DNA of 64,000 nucleotides, from contig CM060733.1 in assembly GCA_030704615.1 (NCBI GenBank), positions 54,808,001 through 54,872,000 on the forward strand. Direction: 5' to 3'. Made by a program: the position numbers and the translations under genes. This DNA is from Takakia lepidozioides. Taxonomy: Eukaryota > Streptophyta > Takakiopsida > Takakiales > Takakiaceae. Below are positions 47,110 through 57,640 of the stretch, in pieces. The notes under the pieces were generated by a model. That model searched no databases. It saw only the letters and a program-made list of their open reading frames with translations, and had not been told where the DNA came from. The first letter of the stretch is position 1. The number at the start of each line of letters is the position of its first letter.

Positions 47110-48037
47110 CTGATCTTATTTGTTATCTATTGGCACATTGCAAATTATTGTACATCGCACAAGATAAAATATTAGGATTCAGAACATGGAAAGAGATTAT
47201 ACAAATTATGGAAAAAAACAAGTTGAGGTCCACCCCATTTCCATGAAGAGAGATAAGAAAGAAATCATCTTTAAGTTTTATTTGTGAGTGCATGGTTTTT
47301 TATCTTTCCAGAAAAGTTTCATTAAGTACTCTCAACCGCCTACATGCTCACCATTCATTTGTGTTTTAAATGTGAATAACTTTTCATCCAATGACTAAAG
47401 AAAAATTGATATGTTATAGTTCCATCTCGTCTCTTGTTTAATTGGCTTTAAACGTCTAAAGAGATTCCAACGATGATAAAAAAAATAAGTTGCTATAAGA
47501 TTTACCATGTAAATTTGGTTTTGATCAAACTTGATACATGTTTATTCGGAGTATGTCTAAAACCAATAACAATTTAGGCAAATAATGATGTTTATGCAAG
47601 TGTACTGCCATGTTTGTCGACTTCATTGAAGGCTTGGAACCAATAGTTCTCTAGACCGCTTGAAGCTATTATCTGTACCACCACTCAGAGGAAGCACAAG
47701 CCAGATAGTGAAAATCCACCTAGGTCTTCCCGAGGTTGATGTTGCTTTGTACCTTACAGTGTTGTGCTGGCCTAGAGGTTGGGCCCTATATGAACATTTG
47801 CAAGGATTGTGCAAGGAAAACATAGTGCAGCTCAATCAAAAATGGTCCTCAGTGACCACAAGTTAAGATCAACCTTCTTTGAGTACATACCTTACTAAAA
47901 TAAATCATTGATAATCTCAAAAAGTTGTTGAAGAGTCAGAAAACCTTTTATTCAAATGCAACATCACATCGGAGTCACCTCCACGTCCTATCAAATAAAT
48001 CGAAGATCCAAAATACGCTTTTTCCATAGACGCCTCA
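47110..48037. other. AT-rich intergenic DNA
   Basis: No convincing gene. An open frame at 47660-47866 (+) could be an upstream exon of the Uma2-like gene but shows no matching feature. Confidence 0.35.
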
Positions 48038-48403
48038 GTGTTCTACGAGGGAAGCTCTTTTTGCCATGATATTGTGGCATGGAGAGTATCTCCATATCCG
48101 GAGATGCTCCCAAATTCCTCCATGTACTTTGATGCTAGCATTTCTCCTCCACTATTAGTGGTGGAGTTCTTTTCTCCCAGATCTGGGAAGAAGGATGGAG
48201 TGCATTGTATGAATGCTTGTGCAAGTGCAAATGTCAAGCACTACTGGCTTGGCTGTGCTGAAAATCAGTGGATTGAGTGTCCAGTCCTCTCAGGCACATG
48301 GATCTATAAGGTCGCGAGACTTGAGCGTGGGACCGACGGAGACGTTGTCTTGCCACCTTTTACTTTCCCAATACGCATGCAAAAAGTCTTTCAAGATGGG
48401 TGA
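48038..48403 (+). CDS. Uma2-like (PDDEXK) putative endonuclease domain
   Basis: The predicted protein follows the Uma2/DUF820 order: HDIVAWRVSPYPEMLP (bacterial PDLAGWR..R.PELP type), then PPLLVVEFFSPRSGKKD (the E..SP active-site segment), then KHYWLGCAENQWIEC (the GV..YW.VDP strand), a hydrophobic strand, and VLPPFTFPIRMQKVFQDG at the end. The family is abundant in cyanobacteria and actinobacteria and belongs to the restriction-endonuclease-like fold. The open region begins right after a possible acceptor (CGCCTCAG), so this may be the last exon of a longer gene; no ATG start was found and upstream exons were not identified. It could also be a fragment. Function in plants is unknown. Confidence 0.6.
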   Translation: MFYEGSSFCHDIVAWRVSPYPEMLPNSSMYFDASISPPLLVVEFFSPRSGKKDGVHCMNACASANVKHYWLGCAENQWIECPVLSGTWIYKVARLERGTDGDVVLPPFTFPIRMQKVFQDG

Positions 48404-49129
48404 ATATTCAAGATTACTCACCTGTTCGTTTCACAATTGTCGTTGCAACCATGAAGGTTAATTGTCAGATGTGGCTGTGACCTTGACATGTAGTTTTCGG
48501 AGGAGGTGTGTGCAGTTTGTTAGAGTTTTGTATTTGATTTGTGGAGATAGGGGACGGGGATACTGAAGGTGTGGGTGCATCTAGGTCTGTGCAAGAGTGT
48601 CGGTACAAACAAGCTCAGTTGAGCGGGTTTATTGATAATCTTTCACAGGCGGAGGATCTAGACATAAGGTTCAGGGCGAGTCTCTGGAAGTGCTCAGGAG
48701 GTGGAGCCGCAAGATTCTTTCCGGTAGGGTTCGTGACTGGCAGAGAGGTGGAGAGTAGAGAGTGTGAAAATCTGGGAGATAAGGAGCCCAGGGGCAACTG
48801 ATTTTTGTAGACGGAAACAACAAGTTGCGGAGAGCTAAATGGAGGTGTTTGGACCTGAATGCAGGCAGAGGAGGTATTTGATGCAGCGTCACGATACCTG
48901 TTATTTCCATTGAAGCAGGCTTTGACAAATGCTCTGCTACCCCAATTGGTGACTGCAATGCTTGCTGGTGTTTAGATTTGGTGTATGTACTAGTGAGTTT
49001 GGCGTATGAGTGGTAAAAAACGTTGCGTGATGGAAAGACAACCGCTGTTAGGACGTTGTGAATTTACACTATGTTGCAGAGCATCAAATAGAGTCCTCTA
49101 CGAGAGATCTCATCCTAATCGCGTAAGTT
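48404..49129. other. Unassigned DNA
   Basis: An 86-codon frame at 48541-48801 has no family signature. The end of the interval may hold the start of copia gag, too decayed to read. Confidence 0.35.
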
Positions 49130-50930
49130 GAAGTCAAGGATAAAGTGCCATCATTGCAAGAAATATGGGCATGTTATAAAAGATTGTAGAATATGCATAG
49201 CAGAGAAGCGTAAATTAAGTGAAAGGAAAGAAACACGAGAGAACGAAGCTACTCATTAGAAATATCGTCTTATTTGTAGTTTTGTTTTCGGTCAATGTAC
49301 TACTATACATATATTTCTTATATGAGAGCTTATGACAAAACCCTTTTATGATCATATTAACAATATTAAGTATGTTGATGATTAAGCTCTGTTAAAAAGA
49401 CATAGAGTAATATTTCGAAGAAATTTGAGATGGTGGATCTGAGAGAGATCCAATACTCCTTGGGAATATGGATAAATTATATTCGACAAGACCGAACGTA
49501 AATATTTTGACTCTTGAGACGCCCTGGTGTGGCTAAAAATATGCCAGTGAAAACCCTGTTTGTTCCATATTGTAAACTCTTGAAGGAAATGAGTCATAGA
49601 ATATCGCAGACTTTGAGACAATGCGAGCTATTCTTTATCATGAAATTTTATATATGCAATGGTCGTACAAGGCCATATATTGCACAATCAGTGGGGGCTA
49701 TAAACCAATTTGTGGCTAAGCATGGGCAACTTCATTGGGTTGGAGTAAAGCGGATTTTCTGCTATCTCAAAGTCACATTAGATTATGGTCTATGTTTGAG
49801 AAAGAACATTGATAGTGTTCATTTGGACCAAATATGTTCAAAATGGTATCTCATATATTGCTTGCAATGTCGCATATATCTATATTAAATATTGTGATGC
49901 AGATTGGACTGGTAATGTTGATGGCCGCCATTCCTATATGTTTATGTATTTATGCTGACAAATGGTGCAACAAGAATCTATCTACAATAATTGCTATTTT
50001 ATGAACTAAGGCCCATAATATATGATTGCATCTCAAACCACAATGCAAACAATATGGTTATTGTTGTTCTCTTAAATATTGGTCACCCACGTCATTAGGC
50101 ATATCACATATATTCATAACAACTAGGTAAGGATATATTGCCGAGGGATACCATAATATTCGTGTATATGACAACTGGTCAAGGATATTTTGCTCTCCTA
50201 AAGAATTTGATATTCCATGTTCACACAAGAGGCTATTGGGATCATCAGTTGTCAATTTGGTGTATTGCAACACCAACACAATAGTTGCAAATATATTGAC
50301 AAAATGACTTTATGCTTTCGAGGCTTGAAGTAAGTAGTTAAGTGTTTGACTTGGTAATTCGTTGAGTGGGGGTGTTGAAACTCAACTCCTTACCAAATTA
50401 CAAATATTCAGAGTTATTGAAATATGTCATAATTATCTCGACCATTTTTTGGCATGAACCTTAAGTATAAATAGGGGAGAGCCCAAAGGATGGCGCGGTG
50501 TCTTGGTTAAACGACAAACTTCAACAACTCTTTCGTCAACAGAAGCTGAGTACATATCAGCTGCTTGGAGATCTATGACACCTACAGTCACACCCTACAA
50601 CTCTATATTGTAACATTCAAAGTGCGATTGCATGAAATCAAAACCCAAAATACCATTCGAGAACTAAGCATATTGAGGTTCAATATCACTTTAGGAGGTT
50701 GTAGGCAAAGCAGAAATCAAAGTGGTCTATTGCTCGATAGAAGACATGGTTGTTGATGTTTTGACAAAAAGCTTACCAAAGCCAAAAAACTTGATGTTAT
50801 TTCTCCAAAGACATTGGAAGGTTGAGATTACGTGATTATCTCACTGAGAAAGGGTGTTGGAAAACAGCTCCATATTCAACGAATCTACAACTCGACTTAT
50901 AGAGAAAGTTAGAGACGCTAAAAGTAACTC
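49130..50930 (+). mobile_element. Ty1/copia retrotransposon remnant
   Basis: Plus-strand pieces in copia order. Gag CCHC knuckle CHHCKKYGHVIKDC at about 49150; then directly the late reverse transcriptase (FEMVDLREIQYSLGIWI near 49425; GRTRPYIAQSVGAINQFVAK and LHWVGVKRIFCYLK at 49660-49790; DYGLCL). RNase H follows (DADWTGNVDGRHS-like near 49900; TTLSSTEAEYISAAW near 50530) and a C-terminus with VDVLTKSLPKPKNL near 50750. A TGTTGGA LTR-like start follows at about 50852, after AAAGGG. Protease, integrase and most of the RT are missing, and there are many stops. The 3' side meets the cut end of element B at about 50940. Confidence 0.75.
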
Positions 50931-50944
50931 TCTACTTAGAGAAC

Positions 50945-51862
50945 ATTTTCTTCCAAAGTGTCTTCCAAAATTTACTTGTAAACTTTGGATCGCGGTCCGA
51001 GACAATATCCTTTGGGAGTCCATGATGCTTGAAGACGTGGGCGAAATAAAGTCACCTCGTCTACTGCGCCGTTGCCGTCTCCTTGGTGGGGATGAAATGG
51101 CCCATTTTACTGAACCTATCCACCACCACCATGATTGCATCGAATTCTTTTGACAGCGGCATAACAGTCATGAAATCCATCGAGACACTTTCCCAAGACC
51201 CCTCTGGAATCGGCAAGGGTTGTAACAGTCCCGCTTGCTTTTTGTACTCGCTCCGGTTTTGTTGGCATGTGGTGCATGTCTTGACATACTTATCGGCCTC
51301 TTAAAGTTTGGGCCAGAAATACTTTTTCTTCAAGAATGTCACGGTGCGTTTGGCTCCGCCGTGGCCCGCAAGCGGGCCATCATGGCATTCTCTCAAGAGA
51401 CTATCTCTGATTCCTCCCTTCGGCACGTAGAGACGCTTTTGCTTGTACCGGAGTAGTCCATTTTGCAAGTGGAACTGCGATTTAACCCCCATCACGGACT
51501 TCGCAATCTCATCCTTCCGGTAAGCCTTCCGGATCTTCCTTAGCGCATCTCGCCTCTGTTCACCAACATGAGCTGCTGCTTTCTACTTAAAGCATCGGCC
51601 ACCACATTGTCCCATCCCGGCTTGTAATGGATATCCACGTCGAACACCGCCAAAGTATATTGCCACCTAAGTTGTTTTGGGGACAACTTAGGCTGCGTGG
51701 CAAAATACTTCACCGTGACATTGTCCGTGAATACCTTCACCGGGTTGGAACCAACATGGTGGCGCCAAAGCTCAAGGCAATGCATCACCGCCTTCATCTC
51801 TTTCTCGTGCATCGGCCACCGTTGCTCCACTTCATTCAGTTTCTTACTTTCGTAAGCCACTG
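50945..51862 (-). pseudogene. Second part of element B pol: RNase H end and integrase
   Basis: On the minus strand the reading resumes exactly where element B was interrupted. From 51862 it goes [20 protein letters not shown], then [20 protein letters not shown] and [12 protein letters not shown], the integrase zinc finger region, and the integrase core [10 protein letters not shown]...[10 protein letters not shown]...[14 protein letters not shown] near 50960-51190. It ends abruptly near 50945 against copia DNA, so the integrase C-terminus and the 3' LTR of B are lost. Frame shifts occur near 51300 and 51500. Confidence 0.85.
51858..51862. repeat. Target-site duplication (right copy) of element C
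   Basis: CACTG here is the reverse complement of CAGTG at 27881-27885; each lies directly outside one LTR of element C. Confidence 0.8.
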
Positions 51863-52588
51863 TGTCGCGGCCCTTTGCCTTGAGGCAGGGGGTCGGGACA
51901 CATGAGGGGCTGCCCCTGTGGTGGGGGCAGCGGCAGCGATAGGTATGGGGGGCTGAAGCATCCTTGAGTGCCCAAGGCACCCAGGGAAGCGGAGGCGCTC
52001 ACTAGGTGGAGCCCCGCACACCGAGTTGCAGTGGGGGTGGCTCCACAAGGGTGGTGGTAGCTTAGTGGGACTTAGTGGAGGTGACATATGACTCACCATG
52101 GGGGCGGAGACCTCGTGGTGGGAGTCGTGGGGAGTCTTGGGACTCATCACGGTCCATAGGGGCCGTGGTGAGTGGGCCAAGGCTCACCGCGACTCATCAC
52201 CGGGAGTCGAGGGTTTTCGTGGTGGTTCGCCATAAAATGGCATGGCTGGTTGTGAAACCCCCGCGGACAGCTACAGAAGTATATATAAGGGAGTAGTAAC
52301 CCCGAGAACGGTGCAAGCCCGTTGGTGACCAAAAACTAGTGAGTAAGCGAGCGAGCCGGAAAGCGACCAAAGAGTGGGGAGCTGTTCCGGACTGCCAACT
52401 ACCAAAGGGAATTCCCGCTGGTTCCAAATCGGTGGAGGGTTCGTTGGGAGAACCAAGGGGGACCGTTATGCCCCGGTGAGCAGCCAAAGCTCCAAGTTGG
52501 CCCGGCGGTCAGGTTGGGAGTTAGGCGCGCGCATCAAAGCAAGTAACTATGACTTAAGGGGGAGCTTACCGAAGTGAGGTGCGTGACA
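51863..52588 (+). repeat. 5' LTR of Ty3/gypsy element C
   Basis: 726-bp LTR from TGTCGCGGCC to GCGTGACA, followed by the primer binding site, so it is the 5' LTR of the gag that follows. It is nearly identical to the reverse complement of 27886-28612. A TATATAAGG-type TATA box lies near 52282. Confidence 0.9.
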
Positions 52589-52590
52589 CT

Positions 52591-52602
52591 TGGTATCAGA
52601 GC
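52591..52602 (+). promoter_or_regulatory. Primer binding site of element C (initiator Met tRNA)
   Basis: TGGTATCAGAGC, the standard complement of the tRNA-iMet 3' end used by many plant LTR elements, two bases after the LTR. Confidence 0.88.
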
Positions 52603-52643
52603 TTAGAGTTCAGTACGCGATCGTCCTTGGGATTGGCCTCATC

Positions 52644-53622
52644 ATGGGGTCGGGCAAGCCGAAGCGAAAACGGAACGGCCCAAAAGATGATGATCCTAGT
52701 GAGCCTGATGGAGGCGACGTGTCACCGAGGCAGCCGTTTGAGGAAGCGATGCATGTTTCCGAAAACGAGGCCGCTCAAGAGCGGGAGGAATCCGAGGAGT
52801 CGGAGCCCAAGGAATCCTTGAGAGCTCCGACAAACCAACAGATGCCTCCCATGCCGGCAGCCTTTTGGGAAGGGTTGTTGGCGCAGTTTGGCGGGACGTT
52901 GAAAGACGTGTTGAAGGCGGCTAATGCCACTTCCACTAAGGCAAAGTTTAAGGTGAAGCCTAAGGAACCCGGCACCTTCGAGGGCGTCCGAAATCGGAAA
53001 GGCACTCAACACCTGGCTTCTGGAGCTAGAGCAGTACTTCCGGGCGGCCAAGTTGAGTGACGAGGATCGGGTGGAAGTGGCTCCCACCTATTTGAGGGGC
53101 TATGCTCAACAATGGTGGCAGAAACGCCTTCACGACTGAGGCCCAAGCCCGGAAACCTTGAATTGGAGTGGGTTCAAGGAATTGATGAAGAGACAGTTTG
53201 TGCCCCTCAACGCGTCCTGGCTTGCCCGGGACAAGATGAGGAATTTGAAGCAAACAGATGACATTCGGGGGTATGTCCAGGCTTTCAATGTGCTGTTGCT
53301 CGAAGTCGCGGACATGGCAGAACCAGAAATGGTCTTCAACTTTGTGGCGGGACTGGCCCCATGGGCCAGGCGGAAGTTGGAGGAGAAGCCACCCAAGACT
53401 TTGAACGAGGCAATTGAGAGGGCTGAATGTTTCTCGGATGTCCCTAGGGGTGAGAGACAAGGCCGTACGGAGCTGAATCACAAGAAGACCCGGCGGAAAG
53501 GTGACTCCTTCCGACCGGAAAAGAAGTGGGATAGACCACGCGGCGACAATGGCACGTGGAAATCGAAGGGATGGCCTTCACACGTCAAGGCGGCACCCGG
53601 TGCTTCGAAAGAAAAAGCGGGT
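52644..53622 (+). pseudogene. gag of element C, first part, cut at an inversion breakpoint
   Basis: Begins MGSGKPKRKRNGPKDDD at 52644 and parallels element B gag (FKVKPKEPGTFEGVRNRK; NWSGFKELMKRQFVPLNA; PEMVFNFVAGLAPWARRK). An extra A near 52999 shifts frame and a TGA at about 53137 replaces an Arg codon. Reading stops at KAAPGASKEKAG (about 53620), where PPR gene 1 sequence begins on the opposite strand. The CCHC knuckle that should follow about 45 bp later starts the minus-strand element half at 33034. Confidence 0.87.
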
Positions 53623-54503
53623 GATTTGCTCATAGGTCTCCAAAGCCTCCATCCCACGACCATGCTGCGCATATCCAGCGATCATTACATTCCAGGACAC
53701 CACATCTCGTTCGGCCATACTGTCGAACACTCCCTTTGCATCCTTGATGCTCCTGCCTTTGGCATACATGTCCACCAGGGTATTGTTCAGAATGACATCC
53801 GGTACAATTCCAGCTTTGACCATGTCACCATGGACCTCTTTGCCCTTTCCCAGGTCTGCCAGGCTTGCACAAGCATTGCAAACACAAACAAATGTGATCA
53901 GGTTGGGCTCACACCTTCCCACATCATTTGTTCATATGTCTCCAAGGCATTCTTACCACACCCACGCTTGTTAAATCCTGCCATCATAGTATTCCACGTG
54001 ATCAGATCGCGTTCAGGCATTTTATTGAACACTTGGTGTGCATCCACAATGCTCCCACACTTAACATACATGTTGACAAGGGTGTTGTGTAGAAAAACGT
54101 TTAGCTTGAATCCACTTTGGCTAATGTGAGCGTGCACCTGCTTTCCGGCTTCTAGGCCCCTCATCTTGATACACTTGTGCAAGAGACAGACATAAGTATC
54201 TGAATCTGCTGAAATGCCTCCTTGGTTTAAAATCTGTAGAGCCTCTTTCAGTTGCCCTGCCTCACATAGTATCCTGACATGCCGAGAAGTGCCAGAAGAC
54301 GTATTATGGATTGCCACTCTTGCTCCTCTTTTGGAAGCTGTTGTCATGGTGGAGGTGCCTAATTTTGTCAAATGTGGCGCTGCTGCTGCTTCCAGTTGAC
54401 CATCTACCCATGCAGGTTTCTTGTAGCTATCAATCCACAGGGAATCATAGGTAAACTTGTGCTTGAAATCCAGCCCTCTCGGATGAATCTGGACACACTC
54501 CAT
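53622..54503 (-). pseudogene. N-terminal half of PPR gene 1, cut at an inversion breakpoint
   Basis: Minus strand, starting at MECVQIHPRGLDFKH (54503); the N-terminus is homologous to PPR gene 2 (KPAWVDGQLEAAAA, SADSDTYVCLLHKCIKM, GKQVHAHISQSGFK). PPR units follow, through NTLVNMYVKCGSIVDA, ITWNTMMAGFNKRGC and EALETYEQ, ending at about 53622 on joining element C gag. A missing A near 53917 (GAGCCC where paralogous units read GAAGCCC) shifts frame. The next residues expected (MMREGVKPDRV) are found at the start of 33035-34600. Another start upstream of 54503 is possible but not supported. Confidence 0.85.
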
Positions 54504-54691
54504 CCGTGCTCCTTCAGCTATACCTGCCTCGGCACCAATAAGGCATAGATCCTCAAGGATGGTAATTGAGCAACATAAAAAAACTGATCATAGTGTTGCT
54601 TGATCAAAATAGCTTCCTCCTCTTGCTCGCTGTCATGATCATTGTCTGCACTGCCCTCATCAAATTCTCGTAGCAGACATGTCCGCTGACG

Positions 54692-57640
54692 TCACTCTAA
54701 GAATCCAAACAGCTCTGGAAATGCCCCTCGCATGAACTCCAACAAAATAAATATCTCGCCTATTGCCACGATGAGCATGTCATCTGTACTTGCTGGTGCC
54801 ATGAAGGTTGCAGTGATGGTAGCAGAGCGACAGCCTCCCCACCAAGCAGGGAATGAGTCTCTCCCGTTCTGTAACAATGTACAATCATGTTCAGTAGTAA
54901 CACCCCAAGTGACTTCCTGCGACCAAGACAAATGCAGCAACACCACAATAAAATGAAAGTGAAACCCACCTCCAGTGCTCACCGGCGTACGAAGAAAGGC
55001 TGCCCTATAGGATCCTGTGACTGAGATGACCCGCTCTCCCCATTCTGCTGCTAGTCCTGCAACATCCACAAATTTCAACGCCCATCTCAAATTTCAACGC
55101 CTTGTCACCATAGAGCGCTTCAGCAACATATGCATATGACCCATCTGTCTGCTTCAGCATCACCTACCATGGCCCTACGACATCACCTACCCCCCCCAAC
55201 ACTTTGTAGAAAAGTTGTGCCTTCCCTTCTCAAGCCCACTCTACTCATAGCAAGACATCATAGGAACAGGTTCACCTTCAAGTCATAGACACAAGGCAGA
55301 GGAAAACTAGGGTGCTACATACAGATCGTGAGCATGGACGAGTACCAGGATTCTGGCGAAACAACGCCCCACTGTAATTAAGAATGAATGGTGCCACAGG
55401 AACGCTCTGGTATGGAATATGCAATAGCAAAGTCAGAAGTCTGACACTAGCCATACAGGTTGCTTCTGAGCACTGAACTATGCAGCTTTTCCACGTCCCT
55501 CTATCATTCTACTAGTAAACTGCTACAAGTGCCAGCATAGTAGCTCTTGGTGTGACAATGCAACCTCTAGTGCATACACAGGTGCCAAGCAACCGCAAAA
55601 GGAGGGGGAAGACAAAATAGAACAAGAAAAGGGGGGATTTCATCTTTACGATCTAATAGCAATAAACAACATGTAACAAACTACTAGCTCCGATACCAGT
55701 TGAGTGTCTTCACATATGAGGATAATGCCTACGCAATGGCTATAGAGTAATCCCGAGTTCGTATGTAAAAGACAGGTCAAAACTGGGAAAGAAATCGATA
55801 GTGTATCTCTTTGGTGGGAAAACCAAGTAAGCCAAGGTCAGCTCTGCACAGAATCATTTAGTGCAACATCAGCCCTTCAATCCAAGATGTAGTCTGGATT
55901 CTGTTACAATCTATCAGCTTCCCCTCAGTTCAAACCCAGCCTTTGTTGCCCGCTAGTCTCAGTAGTGTGATTGCTGGCACCTCAAGTCTTTCTTTAAGAT
56001 GCATCTTAAGGTAGCTCCCAAACTTCAGTCTTTGCATAGCTGGCTATGATTGGATAAATATACCTCAAAGTGTCTGTTTCCAAGTTGAAGAGAACAACTG
56101 GGGAATCTGCTGCAAGAGTATTCTGCAGCATGAAACAGTAGTACCATGTAATCATAGTCAACAATATTTACACACCATAAGCACCAGTGACGGTATGCTG
56201 CCTATGCACACAACTATGAATCAGCACTAAACCAGCACTCCATGTCCTTAATCTCCTCTTTCACACTCATAAAGAAGACAAGCCCCCGTGTGGGTGCTTG
56301 TGGCCGTCCAACCCACCAAGAGAATGGGAGCAGTAATCAAAACCTCATTCGTTATCTGGACTGTAGCATGCAGACCTTGCGATGGCAGAGTAGAGAGGCA
56401 TGCATCCAGTGGATATCCTTTCTTGAGATAGAAGGTCAGAGAAGGCGAATAGTCCAAGAGTCTTCCTTCCTTCTTTCAATTTGAGCTTTACCTAAAAGCG
56501 AAGACTGCTACGAAAAGCACCCAATACAGGAGTCACTATTAACTTGGAAAGGTTGTTGAAATGATTCCAATACCTTTGCAGCAATGTGTCCCTTATGCCC
56601 AAATTGGACACATTCAATCAGGTTTTGCCCTCACAACCCCACTAAAGAGGCTGTGAAGTTAGACTCACCTAATTGCTCGAACTGGAACTTATTGCCTTCT
56701 TTTGGAAGCCTCAGTGTGGGGACTGCATATGCATCTGCAATCACTTCTCTCGATTTTGGATTGTCATACCCAAGCCAAACATCACCATCCAATTCGCTTG
56801 AATTCTGCCAGAATTTACCCAGTCAGATGAGAATAGTATGGACAATGAGTTGTGATTTGTTGTTCCCTTAAAATCATAGAGTGGAAACTCACAGCAACCG
56901 ATTTAGTTACCAATCAATCCAAGGCTTCACATTGGGCACCATATGAAGTGTTGCTTGGAGGGGATGTTTCTCACAACGAAATGCATATAAAGTTCAGTTC
57001 AGGATACTTTTCAATACCAGGGATTGGTGCACAGTGGAGAGGGAAGCTACATCTGCCACTTGCAGTCTGGAACATGTCTAAAAGGGTACCATCACCGTTC
57101 CTCACGTGGAGCTTTGACAGGGTCCGACCCCATATCCAACATCATCTTTTCAGGGGAGTCTGACCAGTTGCCAAAATTCTTCAAATCCACCTGCCAGGGC
57201 ATGAAAAACAGGTAACTATTACGATATTTAAAAGTTCCATAGAAATGCTTTGAACATTGGGTCAATTGTATACGCAGTAAGGCTTGGTCCACTCTCCTCC
57301 CTCCAGTGCAACACGCTGAGCTTCGTGATAAAAGGAACATATGAGGCATCAACAGCAGCAAACAACAAACAGTCCATCAAAGAATTAGATGCAAAGTTGT
57401 AAACCTTTCGCCTCTGCTCAGTGAACAAGCTTTCGCGGTGCTGGTACACAGCCTGTTCCTTGTCAGCTGTGGCGCCCACACCTCCACCTCTGTGACTCTG
57501 CCTTTCAAATGTGCATAGCCCTGACAACACCAAAACTCATGCGCATTGAGAATAACCCAAACTACACACACCAATTTTGTGGCATCAAAATTCAAACCGC
57601 GCATGCACCCACCTTCTCCGATATTCCCAAATGCCAGCAC
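54692..57640 (-). CDS. Unidentified multi-exon gene
   Basis: Several minus-strand open pieces have good splice signals but no family I recognise. About 57500-57230 contains SLMDCLLFAAVDASYVPFIT and LSVLHWREESGPSLTAYT. 57190-57106, bounded by GGCAG and GTGAGG, encodes VDLKNFGNWSDSPEKMMLDM. About 56800-56665, after TGGCAG and before GTGAGT, encodes SSELDGDVWLGYDNPKSREV then AYAVPTLRLPKEGNKF. About 56460-56250 has an open LTFYLKKGYPLDACLSTLPS stretch. About 56110-56010 has DSPVVLFNLETDTLRYIYP, and 55037-54972 GLAAEWGERVISVTGSYRAA before GTGAGC. A soluble, possibly beta-propeller or cell-wall/enzyme-like protein is conceivable, but no function is claimed. Exon limits are tentative. Confidence 0.4.

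Noticed and set aside
53158-54129. A 323-codon plus-strand protein starting as gag and continuing beyond 53622
   Set aside because: The second part is antisense to the PPR gene; the continuation is created by the inversion junction.
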